From NCBI GenBank assembly GCA_017517135.1, contig JAFXAK010000035.1, positions 1-37,430 on the forward strand: 37,430 nt of DNA. The letters are read 5' to 3'. The position numbers and the translations under genes are program-made. A model generated the notes under the pieces. The model was not told the origin of the DNA. It ran no database searches and was given only the letters and a program-made list of their open reading frames with translations. Source of the DNA: Clostridia bacterium (GTDB lineage: Bacteria; Bacillota; Clostridia; Oscillospirales; Acutalibacteraceae). The number at the start of each line of letters is the position of its first letter. The stretch's first letter is position 1. Positions 26,265 through 32,750 of the stretch are shown in pieces.

Positions 26265-26321
26265 CGGTTGTTTTAATATTAAATCGTTATCTTAGCTAAC
26301 CGCTTTGAACGGTTACCTCTT
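26235..26321 (-). ncRNA. Putative antisense antitoxin RNA
   Basis: A consensus minus-strand promoter would start an RNA near 26321 that ends at the shared terminator, about 85 nt long. It would overlap the 3' part of the 27-aa peptide mRNA by about 40 nt. Its 5' part forms a hairpin with AACCG/CGGTT arms around TTCAAAG (26297-26315). AACCG is also complementary to CGGTT in the toxin leader (26146-26150), a possible second contact. The ends are predicted from promoter and terminator only. Confidence 0.5.
26241..26272. terminator. Shared bidirectional terminator inside the toxin coding end
   Basis: AACAACCG (26241-26248) pairs with CGGTTGTT (26265-26272); after one mismatch CACT pairs with AGTG, with loop CGGCAA. 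Four T follow on each strand. It ends both convergent transcripts and encodes the last codons and TGA stop of the peptide. Confidence 0.75.
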
Positions 26322-26327
26322 GATTAC

Positions 26328-26356
26328 ATTATACTGCACTTGACTAACGGTGTCAA
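26328..26356 (-). promoter_or_regulatory. Consensus promoter of the antisense RNA
   Basis: TTGACA (26356-26351), 17-nt spacer, TATAAT (26333-26328) on the minus strand. This full-consensus promoter has no minus-strand reading frame of its own directly downstream, as expected for an abundant regulatory RNA. Confidence 0.75.
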
Positions 26357-26370
26357 GTGCTTTCTTTTTT
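26336..26370 (+). terminator. Plus-strand terminator overlapping the antisense promoter
   Basis: GCACTTGAC (26336-26344) and GTCAAGTGC (26352-26360) form a perfect 9-bp stem with a 7-nt loop, followed by TTTCTTTTTT. The right arm contains the -35 box of the antisense promoter. It would stop toxin transcripts that read through the shared terminator. Confidence 0.6.
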
Positions 26371-26393
26371 GCTTAGGGTAATACGCCGTCACC

Positions 26394-27293
26394 CTAAAGC
26401 TTCAGGTTAGCATCGATTATGGGAAAGCACATAGATACACGAAGTCCTTTTTCGCCATTCTCAGCTGTGATTGTGCCGTGGTGCTTTTCCACTATTGCCT
26501 TTGTAATAGCCAGTCCCACACCTGCGCTGTCGGGGGAAGCGTTCTGAGAGCGGTGAAATCTTCTGAAAAGCATAGTAAGCTCATTTTCGGGAACTCCGCC
26601 GCCGTTGTCTTCTATTATAATGCTGACGGATTTTTCCGCCTGTTCAACTGTAATATCAACTCTGCCGTCTGCTTTTGTATGCTCGCAGGCGTTTTTTATT
26701 ACATTACCCAAAGCCTCACGAAACCAGGACTTGTCTGTACGAAAACAACCCTCGCCTTTTACCGTGATATCCTTATCGGGGAAAAGAGCAGAAAACTCTG
26801 CTCTGAGGTCAGACAAAAGGTCAGCAACTTCTGTTTCTTCAAAGCTCATCACATAGGTATCGCTGCGGATTTTTTCGAGCCTGAGCACATTATGGATAAG
26901 CTTTTCCATTTTGCCGATTAAAGCAAGCTCCTTTTCGGTATGGCTGTCCGGTGAAGCATTATGCGCCATTTCACAGTAAAGACGAAGCCCTGCAAGAGGA
27001 GTTTTCAGCTGATGCGAAATATCGGAAATAAACTCGATATTGTTTTTGGCTTCTGTCTTTGTGTATTCACGCTCCTGAATAAGTCTTGCTTCAAGCTCAC
27101 AGACGATACTTTGCAGGTGAGCTAAATCTCCGTCAGAGGTAGCAAAATCGGTCAGAGTACCGTCTTTTATAAATGTATCTATGCTCTGTGTCAATGTACG
27201 GATTTTCTTTTTATTTATGATATGAAGCACAAGTAAAGCCACACATAACAGCGTCACAACAACAAGTGCGATAATGAGAAAAATATCTTTCAT
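26394..27293 (-). CDS. Sensor histidine kinase
   Basis: A 299-residue kinase with one N-terminal membrane helix (about 4-26), a short linker, the dimerisation/phosphoacceptor region FISDISHQLKTPL with H94, and an HATPase_c domain with N-box NVIKNACEHT, G1 DNGGGV, F-box MLFRRFHRS and G2 GVGLAI. There is almost no extracytoplasmic segment, so sensing probably happens in the membrane or through a partner such as the ABC permease. The start is ATG 27293, one base after the regulator stop, with GGGAGG inside the end of that gene; the frame could be extended to 27347 but this would overlap it by 53 nt with no site. It is an operon with the response regulator. Confidence 0.92.
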   Translation of the reverse strand: MKDIFLIIALVVVTLLCVALLVLHIINKKKIRTLTQSIDTFIKDGTLTDFATSDGDLAHLQSIVCELEARLIQEREYTKTEAKNNIEFISDISHQLKTPLAGLRLYCEMAHNASPDSHTEKELALIGKMEKLIHNVLRLEKIRSDTYVMSFEETEVADLLSDLRAEFSALFPDKDITVKGEGCFRTDKSWFREALGNVIKNACEHTKADGRVDITVEQAEKSVSIIIEDNGGGVPENELTMLFRRFHRSQNASPDSAGVGLAITKAIVEKHHGTITAENGEKGLRVSMCFPIIDANLKL

Positions 27294-27294
27294 C

Positions 27295-27954
27295 TTATTC
27301 CTCCCATCTGTAGCCCGTGCCGCGAACGGTTGTGATATGCTTTGCACCTATCTTGTCACGAAGACGGCTGATGTGTACCGACAAGGTATTATCATCAATA
27401 AAATTACCGTCGCTGTCCCATATACGCTGTAAAAGTGCCGTTCTTGTTACAATAACACCGTTATTCTGAATAAGGACAGAGAGAATCTGAAATTCAGTAG
27501 GAGTAAGAAAGAGAGTTTCCCCATCTTTCTTAACGGTCATATTTGAAATATCAACCGAAATATTTCCGGACTGATATGTTGCGCTTACAGTCTTTCTGCG
27601 AAGAAGAGCACGAACGCGGGAAAGAAGCTCAAGAAGCCTGAACGGCTTGGTTACATAATCATCCGCACCCGCATCAAGTCCTCTCACAATCTGAAATTCC
27701 TCATCACAGGCAGTAAGGAAAAGTATGGGCACATCAGAGCCTGAAGAGCGGATAAAAGTGCAAAGGTCAATACCGTTACCGTCGGGCAGCATAACATCAA
27801 GCATCACAAGATCAAAGCTGTCTTCGGTGAAAAGTTTTCTGCCTTCCTTACAGTTGCACGCTGAAACAGGCTCGTAGTCTTCTTTCAGAAGAAGCTCACA
27901 CAAGCCTTCACGGAGATATACATCATCTTCAACGAGAAGTATTTTTGCTTTCAT
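27295..27954 (-). CDS. OmpR/PhoB-family response regulator
   Basis: The receiver domain (1-~115) has acidic D10/D11, phosphoacceptor D53 in LVMLDVMLPDGNG and K103 in VTKPF. The winged-helix DNA-binding domain (about 125-219) shows LTPTEFQILSVL, VTRTALLQRIWD and the C-terminal TTVRGTGYRWEE. The length of 219 residues is standard. It is the first gene of the two-component operon, translationally coupled to the kinase. An OmpR-type regulator usually binds direct repeats upstream of -35; the 14-mer found at 28031-28044 and again before the ABC operon is the likely site. Confidence 0.95.
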   Translation of the reverse strand: MKAKILLVEDDVYLREGLCELLLKEDYEPVSACNCKEGRKLFTEDSFDLVMLDVMLPDGNGIDLCTFIRSSGSDVPILFLTACDEEFQIVRGLDAGADDYVTKPFRLLELLSRVRALLRRKTVSATYQSGNISVDISNMTVKKDGETLFLTPTEFQILSVLIQNNGVIVTRTALLQRIWDSDGNFIDDNTLSVHISRLRDKIGAKHITTVRGTGYRWEE

Positions 27955-27985
27955 CTTTTCACCGCCCTTTTCTTGTACTGATTAT

Positions 27986-28044
27986 ATTATACAGATTCGG
28001 TGCGGTAATTTCAATGCGGGGAATATTAAGATTTCGTAAGATTA
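27986..28044 (-). promoter_or_regulatory. Promoter of the two-component operon with shared 14-mer
   Basis: On the minus strand TTGAAA (28014-28009), a 17-nt spacer and TATAAT (27991-27986) precede the response-regulator ATG by about 30 nt. The 14-mer TAATCTTACGAAAT (28044-28031) lies 16 nt upstream of the -35 box, a usual position for an OmpR-type activator, and suggests autoregulation. Confidence 0.65.
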
Positions 28045-28084
28045 TAGGGATGAAAAAACTTCCGTTTTCACATCCCCTGAGTTA

Positions 28085-28408
28085 TTATTTATTATTTTTT
28101 GCCTTCAATTTATCAAGCTCTCTCTTGTACTTGTCTCTCTGTGTCATTGCTTTTTCGGCATCCTCGAGATAATCTGCAATTTCATTCTTGTATTTCTCTG
28201 CAAGAGCAGTACTCTTTTTTGCTTCGTCTGCAAAATCCAGAGCGGCAAGGATAAGTCCCTGTGTGAGAGATACTCCCGTACCGTTCATAATTGCATTGAG
28301 CTTTTCGTTAAGCTCATTTGAAAGAGCAATTACATTTTCGGGTGGCTCGCTTGATATTATAGTGTAGCTCTGATTTCTTACACTTATTTCAACCCTTGAT
28401 TTTTCCAT
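28085..28408 (-). CDS. zapA: Cell division protein ZapA
   Basis: This 107-residue protein has the ZapA fold: an N-terminal beta part (RVEISVRNQSYTIISSEPPENVIALSNELNEKLN) followed by a long C-terminal coiled coil (about 55-107, ending KRELDKLKAKNNK). ZapA binds FtsZ filaments in the cytoplasm, cross-links them as a tetramer and promotes Z-ring assembly. Sequence similarity in this family is low, but length, the VEISVxNQxYTI start and the coiled coil fit well. It lies 17 nt behind typA and is probably co-transcribed with it. Confidence 0.85.
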   Translation of the reverse strand: MEKSRVEISVRNQSYTIISSEPPENVIALSNELNEKLNAIMNGTGVSLTQGLILAALDFADEAKKSTALAEKYKNEIADYLEDAEKAMTQRDKYKRELDKLKAKNNK

Positions 28409-28425
28409 TTTTTCGCTCCTCCCTA

Positions 28426-30246
28426 TCAGTTTTTCTTGAACTGCTGCTTCATACGCTGTTCTTTTGAAAGTATCATTTTACGAAGTCTCAGAGATTCGGG
28501 TGTTACCTCTAAAAGCTCGTCATCGCTTAAAAATTCCATACTCTGCTCGAGGCTCAATACCGAATGGGGAACAAGTCTCAAAGCATCATCAGAGCCTGCA
28601 GCACGGGTGTTTGTAAGCTGCTTTTTCTTACATACATTACAAACAATATCCTCTGCCTTTGAGCATTCACCTACTATCATACCCTCGTACACGGGAACAC
28701 CGGGGCCTATGAACAGACGGCCTCTGTCCTGAGTATTGAAAAGTCCGTAGCCTGTGCTCTCGCCTGCCTCGTGTGCAACAATAGAGCCTCTTGCTCTTGT
28801 GGAAATATCACCCTTATAAGGCTCGTAGCCGGCAAAGAGATTATTCATAATACCGTAGCCGTTTGTGTCGGTTAAAAACTCCGAGCGGTAGCCGATAAGT
28901 CCTCTTGCGGGAATCTTGAACTCAAGATGTGTTGTACCGCCGTCACGGGTACCCATATTTTCAAGCTCACCCTTACGGGAGCCTATCTTTTCCATAACTG
29001 CACCTACATAATCCGTGGGAACCTCAACAATAAGAAGCTCCATAGGCTCATGAAGCACTCCGTCAATAGTCTTATAAATTACCTTGGGACGGGATACCTG
29101 GAATTCATAGCCCTGTCTTCTCATTGTTTCAATAAGAATGGAAAGGTGCAATTCACCTCTGCCCGAAACCTTGAAGATATCGGTATTCTCGGTTTCCTCA
29201 ACCTTCATACTTACATTCGTTTCAACTTCCTTGAAAAGTCTTGCACGGATATTTCTTGAGGTTACAAACTTACCCTCTTTACCTGCAAAGGGAGAGTTGT
29301 TTACATGGAAGGTCATTGAAAGGGTGGGCTCATCTATCTTTACAAAGGGAAGCGGCTCAACGCAGTTAAGGTCACATATTGTTTCACCGATATTAAGTCC
29401 GTCAATACCCGAAACTGCAACAATGTCACCCATTTCGGCTGCATCTGTTTCTGTTCTGCCAAGTCCCGTGAAGTGATAGAGTCTTGAAACCTTAACCTGC
29501 TTTCTTTCACCCTCACCCGTGCAGAGAATTACCTGCTGACCTGCTTTGATTCTGCCTCTTTCAATTCTGCCGACACCTATTCTGCCTACATAATCGTCAT
29601 AATCAAGGCTGGAGAAAAGAAGCTGCAAGCCGCCATCTGCATCTCCCTCGGGAGCAGGGATATTCTCAATAATAGCATCAAGCAGAGGACGCATATCTCC
29701 GCTTCTCTGCGAGGAATCAAGAGTAGCATATCCCTCACGGGCAGATGCAAAAATCACGGGGAATTCTATCTGTTCCTCATCTGCACCAAGCTCAATGAAC
29801 AAATCGAGAACCTCGTCTATTACCTCTTCAGGTCTGGCTCCAGGTCTGTCTATTTTATTAATTACAACAAGCGGCTTTTTCTTGAGCGCAAGAGCCTTTG
29901 AAAGAACAAATCTTGTCTGAGGCATACAGCCCTCAAAGGCATCAACTAAAAGCAGAACACCGTCTACCATCATCATAATACGCTCAACCTCACCGCCGAA
30001 GTCTGCGTGACCGGGAGTGTCTACTATATTAATTTTCACACCGTTATAATTAACAGAGGTATTCTTTGAAAGAATTGTTATGCCTCTTTCTCTTTCAAGG
30101 TCGTTTGAGTCCATTACTCTGTCTGCAACAACCTCATTTTCTCTGAAAGTACCGCTCTGCTTGAGAAGCTTATCAACAATAGTTGTTTTTCCGTGATCAA
30201 CATGTGCTATAATAGCAATATTTCTTATATCCTCACGCTTTTTCAA
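28426..30246 (-). CDS. typA: Ribosome-associated GTPase TypA/BipA
   Basis: The 606-residue translational GTPase has P-loop AHVDHGKTT (14-22), RGITI in switch I, DTPGHADFGGE in switch II and the NKID guanine motif, then EF-G-like domains II, III and V and the TypA-specific C-terminus (RGLIGYRSEFLTDT, DRGRLFIGPGVPVYEGMIVG, TPESLRLRK). It acts on the ribosome in 50S assembly and stress or cold adaptation. The start is TTG at 30246, placed just before the conserved KREDIRNIAIIAHVDHGK. An upstream ATG at 30260 opens a five-codon frame (MKVKF, stop) whose TGA overlaps the TTG. Promoter at 30291-30319. Length is normal. Confidence 0.97.
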   Translation of the reverse strand: MKKREDIRNIAIIAHVDHGKTTIVDKLLKQSGTFRENEVVADRVMDSNDLERERGITILSKNTSVNYNGVKINIVDTPGHADFGGEVERIMMMVDGVLLLVDAFEGCMPQTRFVLSKALALKKKPLVVINKIDRPGARPEEVIDEVLDLFIELGADEEQIEFPVIFASAREGYATLDSSQRSGDMRPLLDAIIENIPAPEGDADGGLQLLFSSLDYDDYVGRIGVGRIERGRIKAGQQVILCTGEGERKQVKVSRLYHFTGLGRTETDAAEMGDIVAVSGIDGLNIGETICDLNCVEPLPFVKIDEPTLSMTFHVNNSPFAGKEGKFVTSRNIRARLFKEVETNVSMKVEETENTDIFKVSGRGELHLSILIETMRRQGYEFQVSRPKVIYKTIDGVLHEPMELLIVEVPTDYVGAVMEKIGSRKGELENMGTRDGGTTHLEFKIPARGLIGYRSEFLTDTNGYGIMNNLFAGYEPYKGDISTRARGSIVAHEAGESTGYGLFNTQDRGRLFIGPGVPVYEGMIVGECSKAEDIVCNVCKKKQLTNTRAAGSDDALRLVPHSVLSLEQSMEFLSDDELLEVTPESLRLRKMILSKEQRMKQQFKKN

Positions 30247-30290
30247 AACTTCACCTTCATTTTAATACAATTATTTTTCTATAACAATAT

Positions 30291-30319
30291 ATAATACTGC
30301 AAAATCCCCCGAATTGCAA
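30291..30319 (-). promoter_or_regulatory. Promoter of typA-zapA
   Basis: On the minus strand TTGCAA (30319-30314), 17-nt spacer and TATTAT (30296-30291), with about 40 nt of leader before the TTG start. Confidence 0.6.
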
Positions 30320-30373
30320 TACTGACTTGACATTTATCGCTGTTTTTGTGCAATTAAAATTTGAATAAACTGC

Positions 30374-30416
30374 TTGTCTGATGCTGTATATTATGATAAA
30401 ATAATATTATTATTTT
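30374..30416 (+). promoter_or_regulatory. Promoter of the PHP-protein gene with AT palindrome
   Basis: TTGTCT (30374-30379), 17-nt spacer and TAAAAT (30397-30402) preceded by TGA (extended -10). A perfect inverted repeat AAAATAATA-T-TATTATTTT (30398-30416) overlaps the -10 box and start region and could bind a repressor. Confidence 0.5.
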
Positions 30417-30433
30417 ATGAAGAGGTGTTTCTT

Positions 30434-31855
30434 ATGGCATTTGACGGCTTTAAAGCAGACGAGCTGCTTCTCGGCTTTGATGTTTATCCCAAGGTTTTTG
30501 TAAAAAACAAGGAAACTGAAATACATATCTGCCCCACAGGCGGCAATGATAACAGACTTACCCCCAACACTGAATATACACTCGTTATATGCGCTCTTGA
30601 GGGCGGCAATCCCAAGCTTTATCCCGCTTCAGGCGATTTCAGAGAAAAAAAGGTTGCAACAGACGAAAACTGTGCCGTATGCTTTACCCATACCTTTGAC
30701 AAGGAGCAGGAATATTTCCTGAGATTTATTGACTGTGACGGCAAGAGAGTGGTTCAGTTCCCCGTATACTGTGTTGACGAGGACCTTGCGGGCAGATATC
30801 CCCTTATGGGAGACCTGCATATGCACACCCGCCGTTCAGACGGTCATCAGGACCCCGCGCTGGTAGCCGCAAACTATCACGCTCACGGCTACGACTTTTT
30901 TGCAATAACAGACCACCACAGATACTACCCCGCACTCGAAGCTATCGCAGCTTACAAGGATGTTCCCACCGAGTTCAACATTGTTCCCGGTGAAGAGGTA
31001 CATCTTCCCGATACGGTAAACGGTCACAGACTTGAAGCTCACATAGTAAATTTCGGCGGTGAATACAGCATCAATGCTCTTGTTGAGGATCCCGAGGACT
31101 GGGAAGACGAGATTATGGCAAGAGAAACAAAGTCAATGCGCTCCATTATTGAGGATTGCCCCGATGTTATGACTCTCGAAGAGTTCTCCGAAAAAATGGA
31201 AGCTCTCGCCCAAGAAATAACCGTTCCCGAGGGTGTTGACAAAATCAATGCCGCTATAGCTAAATGGATTTATGATGAAATCAGAAAAGCAGGGGGGCTC
31301 GGCATATTCCCCCACCCCACATGGATTTCAAATGTTTTCCATGTGCCCGAGGCTTTCAATAGCTATCTCTTCGACAACAGAATTTTTGATGCATTCGAGG
31401 TTCTCGGCGGTGAAAATTATTATGAACACAACGGCTTCCAGACACACCGTTATTATGACGAATGCGCAAAGGGCAACCGTGTTCCCGTAGTAGGCTCAAC
31501 CGACAGCCATTCCTCTTATCACACAAACAGAAACGGCTTTATCTGCAAAACTCTTGTTTTCTCTCCCGAAAACGAAAGAAAGGCTCTTATAAAGTCTATA
31601 AAGGACTACTACAGCGTTGCTATTGATACAATCAACGAGGATTTCCGTATCGTGGGCGAAACCCGTCTTGCAAGATACACCTGCTTCTTACTTAAAAATT
31701 TCTTCCCTCTTCACGATGCACTCTGCTTTGAGGAAGGCAGACTTATGAAGCAGTATGTTTACGGCACAAGTCAGGAAAAAGAAGAAGCAAAAATGCTCCT
31801 TAATGCAATACACGGCCGTATTCAGAGACAAAGAGAAAAGTATTTTGCTTTCTAA
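30434..31855 (+). CDS. PHP-domain metal-dependent phosphoesterase-like protein
   Basis: The N-terminal ~120 residues are a beta-rich domain without recognised motifs. The PHP domain follows, with metal-binding residues in GDLHMHTRRSDG (H129, H131, D136), AITDHH (D160, H161), PGEEVHL, GIFPHPTW and GSTDSHSSY. PHP proteins are trinuclear metal phosphoesterases (histidinol phosphatase, polymerase PHP or nucleoside phosphatases); the substrate here is unknown. No signal peptide is seen, so the protein is probably cytoplasmic. The start is ATG 30434 with GAAGAGGTG upstream; the frame extends to 30374 but that would precede the promoter start. It is a single-gene unit with its own terminator. Confidence 0.85.
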   Translation: MAFDGFKADELLLGFDVYPKVFVKNKETEIHICPTGGNDNRLTPNTEYTLVICALEGGNPKLYPASGDFREKKVATDENCAVCFTHTFDKEQEYFLRFIDCDGKRVVQFPVYCVDEDLAGRYPLMGDLHMHTRRSDGHQDPALVAANYHAHGYDFFAITDHHRYYPALEAIAAYKDVPTEFNIVPGEEVHLPDTVNGHRLEAHIVNFGGEYSINALVEDPEDWEDEIMARETKSMRSIIEDCPDVMTLEEFSEKMEALAQEITVPEGVDKINAAIAKWIYDEIRKAGGLGIFPHPTWISNVFHVPEAFNSYLFDNRIFDAFEVLGGENYYEHNGFQTHRYYDECAKGNRVPVVGSTDSHSSYHTNRNGFICKTLVFSPENERKALIKSIKDYYSVAIDTINEDFRIVGETRLARYTCFLLKNFFPLHDALCFEEGRLMKQYVYGTSQEKEEAKMLLNAIHGRIQRQREKYFAF

Positions 31856-31860
31856 AAAAT

Positions 31861-31888
31861 TTATCGGGGGATTTTCCCCCGATTTTTT
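31861..31888 (+). terminator. Terminator after the PHP-protein gene
   Basis: ATCGGGGG (31863-31870) pairs with CCCCCGAT (31876-31883), followed by six T. It lies only 17 nt before nrdG. Confidence 0.85.
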
Positions 31889-31904
31889 AAAAGGATAATT
31901 ATAT

Positions 31905-32597
31905 ATGAACATTCAAGGCTTACAAAAATTAACATTGCTCGATTATCCGGGAAAAACTGCCTGCACAATATTTACGGGCGGTTGTAATCTGCGCTGTCCT
32001 TTCTGCCATAATGCAGTGCTTGTGCTGTGTCCCGATGCAGAAGAGGGATACAAGGAAGAAGAAGTTTTTGACCTTTTAAGAAAACGCAAGGGTATTCTTG
32101 ACGGCATTGCAATAACAGGCGGTGAGCCTTTACTGCAAAAGGACATCTTATCCTTTATGAAGCGTTTAAAGGATGAGGGTGTTTCGGTAAAGTTAGACAC
32201 AAACGGAGCATACCCCGAAAAGCTCAGAGAAGCAATCGATAAGGGCTTGGTTGACTTTGTTGCAATGGATATAAAAAATTCAAAGGAAAAGTATGCTCTC
32301 ACAACGGGCATACAGAATATAGATATTACCCCCTTTGAGGAGAGTGTTAAAATTCTTCTTGAGGGCAGAGTTGACTATGAATTCCGCACAACCGTTGTCA
32401 ACGGCTTCCACACAACACAAGATATAGAAAGCATCGCAAAATGGATAAAAGGTGCCAAAGCCTACCATTTACAGGCATTCAAGGATAACTTTCTGTTAGG
32501 AGATATACACAACGGAGAAGTCTCTGAAAGCGATATGAATAAAATGGCTGAAATAGCAAGACAATATTTGTCGAATGTGACGATACGCGGAATTTGA
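31905..32597 (+). CDS. nrdG: Anaerobic ribonucleoside-triphosphate reductase activating protein
   Basis: A radical SAM enzyme that installs the glycyl radical on NrdD. C27, C31 and C34 in GGCNLRCPFCHN form the CxxxCxxC site, and ITGGEPLLQ is the SAM-binding GGE motif. The 230 residues fit the longer NrdG2-type activases. AAAGGAT is the ribosome site. The gene stands immediately before nrdD, yet a 153-bp gap with a separate NrdR-like promoter lies between them. No clear promoter of its own is visible in the 49 bp after the PHP gene, so nrdG may depend on read-through of the terminator at 31861-31888. Confidence 0.92.
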   Translation: MNIQGLQKLTLLDYPGKTACTIFTGGCNLRCPFCHNAVLVLCPDAEEGYKEEEVFDLLRKRKGILDGIAITGGEPLLQKDILSFMKRLKDEGVSVKLDTNGAYPEKLREAIDKGLVDFVAMDIKNSKEKYALTTGIQNIDITPFEESVKILLEGRVDYEFRTTVVNGFHTTQDIESIAKWIKGAKAYHLQAFKDNFLLGDIHNGEVSESDMNKMAEIARQYLSNVTIRGI

Positions 32598-32612
32598 CAG
32601 AGAAAAAATTAT

Positions 32613-32664
32613 CAACATATTGTTCATTTTTACGAAAATTTTATTTTTCCACCACAACATATTG
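32613..32664 (+). promoter_or_regulatory. Two NrdR-like boxes upstream of nrdD
   Basis: CAACATATTG occurs exactly twice (32613-32622 and 32655-32664), 42 bp apart, four helical turns. It matches the CwAtATaTwG core of the NrdR box at 9 of 10 positions. Tandem boxes at whole-turn spacing upstream of RNR genes are the hallmark of NrdR, a repressor responding to dATP/ATP. The second box touches the -35 hexamer. Confidence 0.75.
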
Positions 32665-32690
32665 ACAGAGTGATTTTCATATGCTATTAT
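32662..32690 (+). promoter_or_regulatory. Promoter of nrdD
   Basis: TTGACA (32662-32667), 17-nt spacer, TATTAT (32685-32690). The -35 overlaps the downstream NrdR-like box. The leader is about 53 nt, with AAAGGAG before the ATG. Confidence 0.75.
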
Positions 32691-32750
32691 ATAGTCCGTT
32701 ACGAAAGATATGGAAAATAAGAATCATTCTAAAAAGTAAAGGAGAACAAT

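Larger units (their letters stand above)
26124..26327. repeat. 12-bp inverted repeat bounding the toxin-antitoxin-like module
   Basis: GTAATCAAGAGG on the plus strand (26124-26135) and its exact reverse complement (26316-26327) bound the module. Each copy lies directly behind a TATAAT box, so the starts of the two opposing RNAs share sequence. It could be a terminal repeat of a small mobile cassette or part of the RNA control. Confidence 0.6.

Noticed and set aside
28047-28076. Imperfect GGGATG/CATCCC hairpin behind zapA
   Set aside because: No T tract follows on the minus strand, so it is not a convincing terminator; possibly a chance structure next to the regulator site.
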